From RGIG9060 sp045645985 (GTDB taxonomy: Bacteria > Spirochaetota > Spirochaetia > Treponematales > Treponemataceae), in assembly GCA_045645985.1 (NCBI GenBank), contig JAZRJV010000045.1:47596-111595 (forward strand): a stretch of DNA of 64,000 bases, in the 5' to 3' direction. The translations under genes and the position numbers were made by a program. The stretch's first letter is position 1. Each line of letters begins with the position of its first letter. Under the pieces are notes generated by a model. That model was not told the origin of the DNA and made no database searches. It saw only the letters and a list, made by a program, of their open reading frames with translations. Positions 8,382 through 17,773 of the stretch are shown piece by piece.

Positions 8382-9278
8382 TTGGAAACAACAACAGAAA
8401 TAAATAAAAATTTTAAACCAATTAAAGAATTAGGAGTTGCAAAGGCTTTTTTAGTTTTACCATTTAGATGGTCATCTCTAAAATCTCTTTGTGGTTATCT
8501 TTATACAGTTATAACAAAATTCTTTTGGCTACAATTTTCTGTAAAATTAGGTTTTAGAAAAATTCCTGTTTTGCCTGTAGATAATGCCTTAGACAGAAAA
8601 GTTCCTTTTAATCCATTTAAAGTTCCAATTTATTTGGATTTTATTCACTTTTGGGTGCGTCCTATGGTTTTTATTATCAACAAATTTGGAGCAAAAAAAG
8701 CTGTTCCTTATTGCGCAAAGTTTTTTTCTGTAATTGACCAAAGCTATTATCAAGCTTCAAGAGTTTATAGTTTTAGAATGTCTACAACTGATAGACCAAT
8801 GTGTAAAGTTGATAAATCAGTTCAAAAACATTTTAACACAATTCGAACAGTTGACCCACATTATCTTTGCGTACCAAGTTTGCACATCGCAATCGTTGTT
8901 CTTGCTTACAGTTTTTTTAGAAAAACTTTTGCAGAATTAGGAATGGATAAAGAAGAACAAGATTTTTACAATGCAGAACTTTATCGTGGTGCATTGGATA
9001 TTGCAGAAACAGTTTTGTATGTAAAACAACACAGCGTAAACTGTATTCCCGCTGCCCTTTTTATGATGACAAATTTAATTCCAGAATATTTCACTCCAGA
9101 AGATGCAAAAATCTTTATCGATGATTTATTTGTTGAATGCGATGATATTGAACAAGAAGATAAAATCAATATTCATAACCATATTTACAATATGTATCAA
9201 AATCTAAGAAATGAAAAAGGTGATGATGATTGGACAGAGCCAGTAAAAAATTGGCTTGTAAATTACATTCCAAGTTGA
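8382..9278 (+). CDS. PAP2-like protein with altered third motif
   Basis: 298 aa, start codon TTG with GAGAGGA upstream. It carries a recognisable PAP2/haloperoxidase signature: RMSTTDRP (motif 1, Arg-x5-Arg-Pro), CVPSLHIAIV (motif 2, Pro-Ser-x-His) and VKQHSVNCIPAAL (motif 3, His present, but Cys where an Asp normally follows four residues later). PAP2 enzymes remove phosphate from lipids or other substrates. There are no convincing membrane spans, unusual for lipid phosphatases of this fold. The last 16 bp overlap the convergent histidine kinase gene. Family membership is inference from motifs; substrate unknown. Confidence 0.6.
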   Translation: METTTEINKNFKPIKELGVAKAFLVLPFRWSSLKSLCGYLYTVITKFFWLQFSVKLGFRKIPVLPVDNALDRKVPFNPFKVPIYLDFIHFWVRPMVFIINKFGAKKAVPYCAKFFSVIDQSYYQASRVYSFRMSTTDRPMCKVDKSVQKHFNTIRTVDPHYLCVPSLHIAIVVLAYSFFRKTFAELGMDKEEQDFYNAELYRGALDIAETVLYVKQHSVNCIPAALFMMTNLIPEYFTPEDAKIFIDDLFVECDDIEQEDKINIHNHIYNMYQNLRNEKGDDDWTEPVKNWLVNYIPS

Positions 9279-10639
9279 ATTATAAATTCACTTCCCTTAC
9301 CTTCTTCTGATTTTACATGCAAATTCCAGCCATGACAGTCAACAACGGTTTTTACAACAGAAAGTCCTAAACCTTTGCCATCTTCGCGTCTGGAATTTGT
9401 TCCTCGATAAAGCGGATCAAAAATATAAGGCAAATCTTTTTTGCTAATTCCACGACCATCATCTTTTATCGAAATAATTGGTGTTTTTGTTTTTTCATTT
9501 ACAAAAGATTTTATCGTGATATTTCCATCATTATTTGTGTATCTAAATGCATTATTTGTGATATTCTCTAAAGCACGAACAAAAAGTTTTTCGTCCATAA
9601 AAACAAAACAATCTTCTGGCAACTGAATATCAGAAATAACATTTCTATTTAATAACTGCCCGTCCATTGTAAGCCGATTGCAAAATTCATCCAAAATTGA
9701 CTTCAAATTTTTTGATTGTAAACTTTGTCGCCATTCCGCAGAATTTAATTTTACAAAATCGATAAGTTCATCAATTCGTTCGTTTAATTGCTCAGATTTA
9801 TTTATGATGATTTCTAGCGATTTTTCGCGCATTTCAATATCATCAGCCATTCCGTCAAAAATTGCTTCGGCATATCCTTTTATCAAAGCGATTGGAGTTC
9901 TCAAATCATGACTAAGTCCCATAATAAAGCGATTTCGTCTAATTTCGTCTTCACGCAAAGAAAGACGCATTTTGTTCAAAGAATGAGTTAGCGAAGCAAT
10001 TTCGTTACTTCCAGTTACTTCAACTTCCAAATCTAAATCTCCAGAGGAAATTCGTTTTGTATAATCATCAAGCAAGGTTACAGATTTTGAAATTGATTTT
10101 GTAATCAAAGAAATCATTATAGAACAGAAAATGAACAAAGCAATCATTATCAATGCAAAAATGAAAAAAGGATTTCTTAATCTATTTGGTTGAGGAACTG
10201 ATTTTTTTGGTAAACGAGTTACTATAATAAAAGAATTTTCTGAATCTATGTGAGATGTATCAATTTGATAAAAATAATTTTTTCCTGTGTTGTACATAAA
10301 ATCAAAAATTTCTTTAGAAGAATATTTTTGGTAAAGACTTTGAGCTGCAGTTTCAAAATCCATATTCGAAAAAATAAGAGAAAAATCTTTGTCATAAATT
10401 ATATATTGTAAATCAGCAGGACGACGATTTAATTTTTTCTTAACGATATTCCAAGATTTTGCATCAAGTGGAAAATCAGAATTTTTGATATTTTCATTTT
10501 TTACAAGTTCATCATATCCCGGAATTATCAATCTTTGGGAATTATTTGCATAATTTTGAGAAAGTATTATAGAAATCAGTGTAATCGGAATTATAATAAT
10601 TCCTGCAAGTAAAAGTCTAAATTGTGATTTTATCTTCAT
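9263..10639 (-). CDS. Membrane sensor histidine kinase (HAMP, class I)
   Basis: 458 aa. Transmembrane segments at about 9-26 and 158-180 enclose a small extracytoplasmic sensor of about 130 residues. HAMP follows (180-232), then HisKA with His244 in GLSHDLRTP, and HATPase with ENITNNAFRYTNN, DDGRGISKKDLPYIF and GKGLGLSVV. It phosphorylates the response regulator encoded 18 bp upstream in the same operon. It has no clear Shine-Dalgarno and may rely on coupling to the regulator gene. The operon is divergent from the efflux genes, so it may sense an exported compound or envelope stress (inference). Confidence 0.95.
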   Translation of the reverse strand: MKIKSQFRLLLAGIIIIPITLISIILSQNYANNSQRLIIPGYDELVKNENIKNSDFPLDAKSWNIVKKKLNRRPADLQYIIYDKDFSLIFSNMDFETAAQSLYQKYSSKEIFDFMYNTGKNYFYQIDTSHIDSENSFIIVTRLPKKSVPQPNRLRNPFFIFALIMIALFIFCSIMISLITKSISKSVTLLDDYTKRISSGDLDLEVEVTGSNEIASLTHSLNKMRLSLREDEIRRNRFIMGLSHDLRTPIALIKGYAEAIFDGMADDIEMREKSLEIIINKSEQLNERIDELIDFVKLNSAEWRQSLQSKNLKSILDEFCNRLTMDGQLLNRNVISDIQLPEDCFVFMDEKLFVRALENITNNAFRYTNNDGNITIKSFVNEKTKTPIISIKDDGRGISKKDLPYIFDPLYRGTNSRREDGKGLGLSVVKTVVDCHGWNLHVKSEEGKGSEFIIQLGM

Positions 10640-10657
10640 ATTATAAAACTCAAAAAT

Positions 10658-11359
10658 TTAATCATTTAAACGATATCCCATTCCAAAAACAGTTTCGATA
10701 AAAACTGGATTTGTAGAATCTTGTTCTATTTTCTTCCTTAATCTTTGGATGTAAACTGCAACTGCAGATAAATCTCCGTAAGAATTTCCCCAGGCTTGTT
10801 TATAAATAAATTCAGGAGTTAAAGGTTTTCCTCGATTTTTTAACAGAACTTCTAAAACGCTAAATTCTTTTGCAGAAAGTAAAATTCTTTCAAAAGTTTC
10901 ATCATCTTTCTTTTTGCGTAAAATACAACTTTCACAATTTAATGTGTAAGAACCAAATTTTAATTCTTCACTAGAAGTTTCTTTTTCGTTAGAATCTTGC
11001 ATTCTTCGTAAAATTGCTTTTACTCGAGCAGTTAAAACTTTTGGCGAAAATGGTTTTGTTACAAATTCATCTGCCCCGTAACCTAAACCAGAAATTATAT
11101 CTTCGTCAGCATCTCGTGCCGAAACAATTATCACGGGAACTTTGTTTGTTTTTCTAAACTGATTTAAAAATTCAAATCCATCCATTCCTGGAAGATTTAA
11201 ATCCAAAATAACAATATCTGGCGAAAACTTTTCTAAAATCGAAAAAGCATCTTCTGCACTTTCTACGCATTGAACGGTCATTCCTTCTTTGCCAAGATAC
11301 ATTGCAACGAGGTCAGACATTTCTTTTACATCTTCAATTATTAAAACTTCTGCATTCAT
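10658..11359 (-). CDS. OmpR/PhoB-family response regulator
   Basis: 233 aa. Receiver domain with phospho-acceptor Asp53 in VILDLNLPGMDG and Lys102 in FVTKPF. C-terminal winged helix with ILLSAKEFSVLEVLLKNRGKPLT and SAVAVYIQRLRKKIE, ending FIETVFGMGYRL. First gene of a two-gene operon with the kinase. The ATG has no Shine-Dalgarno, only AT-rich sequence resembling a -10 box. Its likely target is the divergent tolC-adaptor-RND operon starting 238 bp away (inference from position). Confidence 0.95.
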   Translation of the reverse strand: MNAEVLIIEDVKEMSDLVAMYLGKEGMTVQCVESAEDAFSILEKFSPDIVILDLNLPGMDGFEFLNQFRKTNKVPVIIVSARDADEDIISGLGYGADEFVTKPFSPKVLTARVKAILRRMQDSNEKETSSEELKFGSYTLNCESCILRKKKDDETFERILLSAKEFSVLEVLLKNRGKPLTPEFIYKQAWGNSYGDLSAVAVYIQRLRKKIEQDSTNPVFIETVFGMGYRLND

Positions 11360-11596
11360 AATTTATATAATTTCATACTACAAAAAACTTGTAAATAAAT
11401 ACAGTAAAATTATAACAAAAAATTAGTTTTAGTGTATATTTTGATTATAGAGTTTTTTTTCGATTTATCGTAATGTTATATAGAAAAATTTTAAAAGTAA
11501 CTTCAAGAATTTTTATTTGTTAAGTTATTATGGAAACAACAAAAAACTCAATTCAAAAACTGATGTTTTACTCATTGACTTTTTGGAAGGAATTAA
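11360..11596. promoter_or_regulatory. Divergent control region between the two-component system and efflux operon
   Basis: 237 bp of very AT-rich DNA with no open gene. An inverted pair, AGTTTTTTT near 11452 and AAAAAACT near 11540, could bring the two ends together. GGAAGG lies before the tolC-family start. No clear regulator box could be picked out by eye. Confidence 0.4.
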
Positions 11597-12922
11597 ATGA
11601 AATTTAAACAATTTTTTTGTATTTTTGTAATTCTAAGTTTAATTTGTTCTTTGGGATTTTCTCAAGAAATCACCATTGAAAAAGCACTTGAATTAGCAAA
11701 AGAAAATAATCCAGACTTAAAAAAACAAAAACTCACTTTAGAAGATGCACAACGCAAAAGCCAAAACAAATGGAATAAATTTTTGCCAAGTATGTCTGCA
11801 AGTGCAAGTCTTTCTAACGGACACGATTTTGCAGGTTCATCAAACTGGGACTGGAGAGCAAGTGCTGGAGCAAACTTATCTTTTAGTTTTGCATTACCAG
11901 CTACACTTCAGCAAACACAACTTAACTATTTAATAGAACAAACAAATTACCAAAAACTTGAAGCACAAACAATTTCTTCAATTTCTACAAGTTTTTATTC
12001 GCTAATTGCAGAACAACAAAATATTCAGATTTTAAAAGAAAGCCAAAATCTTGCAAAAAATGTTTACGAACAAACTCGTCGTAATTATAACAATGGTCTA
12101 GCTTCTGAATTGAATTTGTTAAAAGCTCAATATTCTTATCTTTCGATTGAACCTCAAATTCAACAAGCACAAACAACTTACAAAAATAATCTTGCAAACT
12201 TTGGTTTAAAAATCGGAATTGAAGATACATCAAATCTTAAATTAAAAGGTCAAATTCAACTTGAAAAAGTAAATCTTCCTTCTGTGGAAGATCTTACAGC
12301 AACTTATCTTGAAAAACGCCACGATGTAATTTTAAGCGATTTATCTGTAAAACAAGCCGAACTTGCAAAAAAAACTCAAGGCGCATCAAAATTGCCATCA
12401 CTTAGTTTAAGCGAAAATTTAAGTTTGGCTCAAAATAAAGCCTACAATCCAGAAAGTCAACAAGAGGGAATTTCGCCAATTTCTGTAAACGGAAGTTTTT
12501 CTATTGGTGTAAATATCCCTCTTTCATCTTGGATTCCAGGTTCCCAAGATAATTTAACTGGAAAAACAAACCAAGATAATATTACAAAAGCAAAAATTTC
12601 AGCTGAACAAACAAAAATGGTTGCTCAAAAGGACATTGAAAGCAAAGTTCAAGAGTTAAATCGTCTTTGGAATTTAATTGATGTTTCTAAATTAAATGTT
12701 TCTATTGCAACTCGTTCTTACGAACTTGCTCAAGACGGATACAGAGCAGGTTTAGTTTCTCAAACTGATTTAGAAACAACTCGTCAGCAAATGGTAAACG
12801 CACAATTATCACATTTGCAAACACAAATTAAATATTTATCAGCAAATTATGATACTGCATACGCATTGAATATGTCTATCGAAGAATTTTATAAAACTTT
12901 TACAAATCAGGGGTCAAAATAA
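11597..12922 (+). CDS. TolC-family outer membrane efflux protein
   Basis: 441 aa. N-terminal signal peptide (residues 1-22, hydrophobic core then GFSQE). Two related halves rich in long amphipathic helices: EITIEKALELAKENNPDLKK starts the first half and TATYLEKRHDVILSDLSVKQAELAKK the second, both with the typical Asn-Pro or Arg-His-Asp-Val turn of the family. It forms the outer-membrane and periplasmic channel of a tripartite pump. It overlaps the adaptor gene by one base (TAATG), showing translational coupling. GGAAGG Shine-Dalgarno. Confidence 0.93.
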   Translation: MKFKQFFCIFVILSLICSLGFSQEITIEKALELAKENNPDLKKQKLTLEDAQRKSQNKWNKFLPSMSASASLSNGHDFAGSSNWDWRASAGANLSFSFALPATLQQTQLNYLIEQTNYQKLEAQTISSISTSFYSLIAEQQNIQILKESQNLAKNVYEQTRRNYNNGLASELNLLKAQYSYLSIEPQIQQAQTTYKNNLANFGLKIGIEDTSNLKLKGQIQLEKVNLPSVEDLTATYLEKRHDVILSDLSVKQAELAKKTQGASKLPSLSLSENLSLAQNKAYNPESQQEGISPISVNGSFSIGVNIPLSSWIPGSQDNLTGKTNQDNITKAKISAEQTKMVAQKDIESKVQELNRLWNLIDVSKLNVSIATRSYELAQDGYRAGLVSQTDLETTRQQMVNAQLSHLQTQIKYLSANYDTAYALNMSIEEFYKTFTNQGSK

Positions 12923-13914
12923 TGAAATCAGAAAAAAATAAGTCAGATTTAGTTATAAAAATCATCATTGTTGTTTTAATAGCTGTATTTTTAGGATTGT
13001 CTTTTTTAAGTATTCAATCTACAAACAAAAAAACTTTAGAAATGGCAAATCGTGGAACTGGTCAAGGTGGAGCAAATCCCAATATGGCGCCACAAGGTGC
13101 AAATTCAAAACAAGATGCAAAAGCGTTAGCAAATACAATTTCTGTTTCTGTAAAAACAATGGAACCAGAAACAATTCAAAGTACAATCAAAGTTACAGGT
13201 GATATTTCTTCAACATCTCAAATAAATATTTATCCAGATACTTCAGGAAAGATTACCAAAATCTTAAAAAATATTGGAGAAACAGTTTATAAAGGTGAAG
13301 TTATCGCTTATGTAGACCCATCAAAACCAGGTTCTGCCTTTGCAGTAAGTCCTGTAACAGCAACAATTTCAGGAAGCCTAATCGATTTACCAGTGAATAT
13401 CGGAGATACCGTAAGCAACGGAACTTTGATTGCAACAATCGGTTCTTTAACTGATTTGAAAATCACAACAAATGTTGCAGAAAAATATTCAGCTTATCTA
13501 AAAGCAGGGCTTCCTTCATATGTAACAATTACATCAAGCCCAGAAAAATTCCCAGCAAAGACTACAAAAATTAGTCCAGTTGTAAACAAAACAAGTAGAA
13601 CAATTCAAATTGAATTAAAATTTGATAAATACAACAAACTTTTTAAACCGGGAATGTTTGCCACAGTTGATTTGGTTATTCAAGAAGCAAAAAACTCTTT
13701 TGTAATTCCTAAAAAAGCAATAAAGAATTTTAATAATAAATCTACAGTTTTTATTGTTGACGAAAATAATCAAGCACAACGAGTAGAAATCACAACTGGA
13801 ATTTCCAACGACTTAGATATTGCTGTAACATCAGGCTTAGAAAAAGGTATGAAAGTTATCACAGCAGGTTCTGTTACAGAAGGTTCTAATGTAAAAATAG
13901 TAGGTTCAAAATGA
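12922..13914 (+). CDS. RND efflux periplasmic adaptor (membrane fusion protein)
   Basis: 330 aa. Single N-terminal membrane anchor (about 11-30), a low-complexity Gly/Asn/Gln linker (about 42-68), then the lipoyl-like hairpin split around GKITKILKNIGETVYKGEVIAYVDPS and a beta-barrel domain with LKAGLPSYVTI and KLFKPGMFATVDLVI. It links the inner-membrane RND pump to TolC. The coiled-coil between lipoyl halves seems very short, which fits compact adaptors of spirochaetes and Bacteroidetes. Overlaps the pump gene by four bases. Confidence 0.93.
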   Translation: MKSEKNKSDLVIKIIIVVLIAVFLGLSFLSIQSTNKKTLEMANRGTGQGGANPNMAPQGANSKQDAKALANTISVSVKTMEPETIQSTIKVTGDISSTSQINIYPDTSGKITKILKNIGETVYKGEVIAYVDPSKPGSAFAVSPVTATISGSLIDLPVNIGDTVSNGTLIATIGSLTDLKITTNVAEKYSAYLKAGLPSYVTITSSPEKFPAKTTKISPVVNKTSRTIQIELKFDKYNKLFKPGMFATVDLVIQEAKNSFVIPKKAIKNFNNKSTVFIVDENNQAQRVEITTGISNDLDIAVTSGLEKGMKVITAGSVTEGSNVKIVGSK

Positions 13915-16900
13915 CAGTAGCAGAACTTTCCGTACGCAAACCAATTACTATTGTAATGGTTTATATTTTAATTTGTGTTATTTCATGTGTTTTTATACCT
14001 AAACTTGGTATTGCCCTTTATCCTAAAACCACAATGCCAGTTTTATCCGTATTTGCAAATTATCCGGGAGTTGGTCCAGAAGAAGTTGACAAAAATGTAA
14101 CTCAACTAATTGTTGACCGAGTAAAAGGTGTTCAAGGAATAAAAAATATTACATCAAACTCTTCCACAGGAAGCGCCAGAGTAATGATGGAATTTGGTTA
14201 CAACCAAGACCTTGATGAAGCAAAAAATAATATCGAACAGGCTCTTTCTGGAATTTCAAATGCTCTTCCTGAAGGATGTTCAAATCCAACTGTTCGTCAA
14301 TTTGACATGGGTTCTGCCCCAATTATGCGTCTTGCAATCAGAGGAAATCTCGATTTACACGAATTAAACAATTTAGCAGAAAGTACAATTTCTCCTATGC
14401 TTCAACGAGTACAAGGTGTTGCACAAGTTGATGTAAATGGTGGTGCAAAAAGACAAGTTGTAGTAGATGTTATTTACAATAGACTTGAAGCCTACGGAAT
14501 TTCCCTTTCTGCTATTTCTCAAGCATTGTCTGCAAGAAATATTCAAGTTTCAGCAGGAAAAATCACAATTGACGGAATGGATTACGAAATCGTTACTAGC
14601 GAAAATTATTCTTCTCTTGATGAAATCAGAAATACAGTTGTAACAACAAAAAATGGCGTTCCAATCAAAGTTGATGATTTAGCAAATGTTTACGAAGAAT
14701 ACGATTCTTCCCGACGAAAAGTTTATATCAACGGAGAACCAGGACTTTACATCGCAATTTCAAACGAAAGTGATTCAAACGCCTCAGCAGTTTCAAAAGG
14801 CGTTCAACAAATGATTCCAGAAATAAATGAATTTTTACCTAAAGGAATTTCATTAGAAGTAATTAGCGATAATACAACAATGATTGATGCCACAATGAAA
14901 GAAGTTTATTCTTCCGGAATTACAGGTGCTTTGTTAGCAGTTATAATCATTTTTATCTTTCTTAGAAATCTAAAATGTTCGTTCATAATTGGACTTTCTT
15001 TGCCTATTTCAATTTTGATAACTTTGATGTGTATGTCATTTATGGATTTAACAGTAAATATGATGACAATGGCAGGATTGATTTTGGGTATGGGAATGGT
15101 TGTAGACTCTTCAATCGTTATTTTGGAAAATATCTATCTTCATCGTGAAAAAGGTGAAAAACCTGCCATCGCAGCAATTCTTGGTAGTAAAAATATGATT
15201 AACGCAATTGTTGCTTCAACTTTGACTACCTTGTGTGTTTTTGTTCCGATGTTGATTTACAAAGCCGAACTTAAAATGATTGGGCAAATGTTTCAAGAAA
15301 TGGTGATTACAGTTGTAATTTCTCTTGTTGCATCTTTGTTTGTTGCAATTACTTTGGTTCCTGCCCTTTGTGGAAGTATTTTACAAATCAATACTCGTGT
15401 TCAAAAACCATTAAAAAATAAAGTTCTAAAATCAGTTGATGACTTTATGGAAAAAATCCTAACTGGCTTAGAAAACGGATATGTAAAATCACTAGAATTT
15501 TGTTTGAACAATAAATTTTTGATTCTAGTGTTAGTTGTCAGTATGCTTGTGCTTTCTATCGTAAAATTTTCTGGAATGGGATTGAACTTAGCACCTCGTT
15601 CTAGTTCCGATGACCAAGTAAATGTAACAGTTACAATGCCAATCGGTACAAATAAAGATATCGTTGCAGAAAAATTATTTGAATTTCAAGATATTGTCCT
15701 AAAAGAATGTGAAGGAGCTTATAAATCAATTATTTTAAATTCTGGAACATCAAATTCTGGCTCAATTCAAATAAATCTTCCAGAAATTGGCAAACAACCA
15801 ATGACGCCAAATCAGATTAAAGAAAAATTACAACCTTACTTAAAACAATGGAGTGATGCCACAGTTTCTTTTTCTTCAGGACGGGGTCCAGGAAGCGGAA
15901 GTGCAATCGATGTTACACTTTTATCTGATGATGATGTTGCTGCAAGTCGAGTTTCTGAACAAATTATTGCCATACTTTCTGAAAAAGTTCCAGAACTAAC
16001 AGATATTACAAGCGATATTGAAAACGGAAGTCCAAGATACATAATGTCAATTAACAAAGAAGCTGCTTTTGATGCAGGAGTTACAGTAAGTTCTATTATG
16101 AACGAAATTACATCAGCAATTTCAGGGCGAACTGCAACTTCTTATTATCAAGAGGGAGATGAAATTGATGTTATCGTTACAATTCAAGATGAAGATTTAA
16201 CATTAACAAGTGATATAACTTCACTTTCAATAAATACTTCAAAAGGAAGAATGACACTTGATAATTTTATCACCATAGAAGAAGGAAAATCTCCACAGCG
16301 TATTCAAAGAGAAAACGGGGATAGAATTAACCATGTAAAAGCTAGTGTTATTCCAGGTGTTACTACAACTGAAATTCAAAAAATTGTAGAACAAACGCTC
16401 TCTGAAAATTTAGTTTTACCTGATAGCGTAAAAATTCAATATCAAGGAGAAGCAAGAGATATTGAAAGTTTTGGTGGAGCATTTATCATTGTTATTTTAC
16501 TTGCTGTTTTCTTAGTTTTTGCAGTTATGGCAGCTCAATTTGAATCTTTGGTAGACCCATTTATCATCTTTTTGAGTATTCCACTTTTGGCTATCGGTGT
16601 AGTTTTTGTTTACACAGTTACAAATCAGCAATTAAGTATGTATTCTATCGTTGGTGTTGTTGCTCTGGTGGGTATTGTTGTAAATAACGGTATCGTTTTG
16701 GTTGACTACACAAACCAACTTGTTGATAAAAAAACTTTTGTTAGAAAAGCCTGTCTTGATGCAGGACGAAATCGTTTACGACCAATTTTGATGTCAACTT
16801 TAACTACAGTTATGGGAATGGTTCCTATGGCATTCTTCCCTGGTGAAGGGGCTGAATCAATGCAACCAGTTTGTATTACAATTGTTGGCGGATTAAGTTC

Positions 16901-17045
16901 TGGCGCCTTTATGACATTATTTATCACACCGATTATGTACGAGATTTTCAATAAGCGTCGAGAAAAACGCTTTGACGACCCAATGGCACTTATCAATCAG
17001 TTGGAAGAATACGACAAAATCGCTTCACAAGAAGATATGATTTAA
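13911..17045 (+). CDS. RND-family efflux pump (AcrB/HAE-like permease)
   Basis: 1044 aa, full length. Starts AELSVRKPITIVMVYILIC (TM1), then a porter domain with LYPKTTMPVLSVFANYPGVGPEEVD. The TM4 proton-relay segment GLILGMGMVVDSSIVILENI has one Asp rather than the Asp-Asp pair of AcrB. The second half repeats the fold and includes VALVGIVVNNGIVLVDYTN and RLRPILMSTLTTVMGMVPMAF. This pattern fits the HAE1/HAE3-like multidrug exporters driven by proton or sodium gradient. Third gene of the tolC-adaptor-pump operon, ended by a strong hairpin. Confidence 0.95.
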   Translation: MTVAELSVRKPITIVMVYILICVISCVFIPKLGIALYPKTTMPVLSVFANYPGVGPEEVDKNVTQLIVDRVKGVQGIKNITSNSSTGSARVMMEFGYNQDLDEAKNNIEQALSGISNALPEGCSNPTVRQFDMGSAPIMRLAIRGNLDLHELNNLAESTISPMLQRVQGVAQVDVNGGAKRQVVVDVIYNRLEAYGISLSAISQALSARNIQVSAGKITIDGMDYEIVTSENYSSLDEIRNTVVTTKNGVPIKVDDLANVYEEYDSSRRKVYINGEPGLYIAISNESDSNASAVSKGVQQMIPEINEFLPKGISLEVISDNTTMIDATMKEVYSSGITGALLAVIIIFIFLRNLKCSFIIGLSLPISILITLMCMSFMDLTVNMMTMAGLILGMGMVVDSSIVILENIYLHREKGEKPAIAAILGSKNMINAIVASTLTTLCVFVPMLIYKAELKMIGQMFQEMVITVVISLVASLFVAITLVPALCGSILQINTRVQKPLKNKVLKSVDDFMEKILTGLENGYVKSLEFCLNNKFLILVLVVSMLVLSIVKFSGMGLNLAPRSSSDDQVNVTVTMPIGTNKDIVAEKLFEFQDIVLKECEGAYKSIILNSGTSNSGSIQINLPEIGKQPMTPNQIKEKLQPYLKQWSDATVSFSSGRGPGSGSAIDVTLLSDDDVAASRVSEQIIAILSEKVPELTDITSDIENGSPRYIMSINKEAAFDAGVTVSSIMNEITSAISGRTATSYYQEGDEIDVIVTIQDEDLTLTSDITSLSINTSKGRMTLDNFITIEEGKSPQRIQRENGDRINHVKASVIPGVTTTEIQKIVEQTLSENLVLPDSVKIQYQGEARDIESFGGAFIIVILLAVFLVFAVMAAQFESLVDPFIIFLSIPLLAIGVVFVYTVTNQQLSMYSIVGVVALVGIVVNNGIVLVDYTNQLVDKKTFVRKACLDAGRNRLRPILMSTLTTVMGMVPMAFFPGEGAESMQPVCITIVGGLSSGAFMTLFITPIMYEIFNKRREKRFDDPMALINQLEEYDKIASQEDMI

Positions 17046-17061
17046 CATTGAAAAATTTTAC

Positions 17062-17092
17062 GGCTAGTCAAATTTTGGCTAGCCATTTTTTT
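17062..17092 (+). terminator. Rho-independent terminator of the efflux operon
   Basis: GGCTAG (17062-17067) pairs with CTAGCC (17079-17084), followed by A and a run of Ts. It overlaps the 3' end of rnhA and may act in both directions. Confidence 0.8.
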
Positions 17093-17630
17093 ACAAACTT
17101 GCTTTTCTTGAAGCTTCTACAGCCAATGTATCACAAATTTCATTGTATTTATTTCCTGCATGTCCTTTTACCCAGCACCAGTTTATCGAAAGTTCAGCAT
17201 TTAATCTGTCAAGTTTAAGCCATAAATCCTGATTTTTTACAGGCTGCTTTGAAGAAGTTTTCCAGCCATTCTTCTTCCAAGAAGAAATCCAAGTTGTAAT
17301 TCCATTTTTTACATATTGGCTATCTGTGTAAAAATCAATTTTTGAAATTTGATAACCAGAAGAACTTGCTTCTTGTTCAAATAAATCACCTTGTAAACTT
17401 TTGCATTCAGAAAATCCCAATTTTTTAATGTGTTCCAAAGCGCTGATTGCTCCTAACAATTCCATACGATTATTTGTTGTAGGATTTTCACCACCACTAA
17501 GTTGAACTTCTTGCAAGTTTTCAGAATTTTCATCTTTAATTAGAAGAACACAACCCCATCCTCCAGGACCAGGATTACCTGAACAAGCTCCATCAGAATA
17601 AATAATTATCGATTTTTTTGTATTATCCAT
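17091..17630 (-). CDS. rnhA: Ribonuclease HI
   Basis: 179 aa, a little longer than the usual ~155 because of an insertion (about residues 75-95, rich in Glu, Ser and Gln). It degrades the RNA strand of RNA:DNA hybrids. Catalytic carboxylates are visible: Asp13 in IYSDGACSGNPGPGGWG, Glu in NNRMELLGAI, Asp in DFYTDSQYVKNGI, and Asp in KYNEICDTLA, with the His of KGHAGN. Divergent from groL. AGGGAGAA lies before the ATG. Confidence 0.96.
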   Translation of the reverse strand: MDNTKKSIIIYSDGACSGNPGPGGWGCVLLIKDENSENLQEVQLSGGENPTTNNRMELLGAISALEHIKKLGFSECKSLQGDLFEQEASSSGYQISKIDFYTDSQYVKNGITTWISSWKKNGWKTSSKQPVKNQDLWLKLDRLNAELSINWCWVKGHAGNKYNEICDTLAVEASRKASL

Positions 17631-17639
17631 AAAAAATAA

Positions 17640-17773
17640 TGTTCTCCCTATTGTCGTTTTTTGATTTTATTAGTATTTTTAAAGTGTGAATTTATCACAA
17701 AATCAAATTTGTTAATACAAGGCTATTTTATCAAATTCGATAATTTATGCCAATAATCATTTTAGGAGAAGAT
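17640..17773 (+). promoter_or_regulatory. groL upstream region with two small palindromes
   Basis: Contains GTGA-ATTTA-TCAC (17686-17698) and TTATC-AAATTC-GATAA (17728-17743). No CIRCE element (the HrcA operator) is visible. AGGAGA precedes the ATG at 17774. Either palindrome could be an operator; this is a guess from symmetry only. Confidence 0.35.

Noticed and set aside
17747..17773. Earlier ATG for groL
   Set aside because: Nine extra residues not typical of GroEL, and AGGAGA serves the ATG at 17774.
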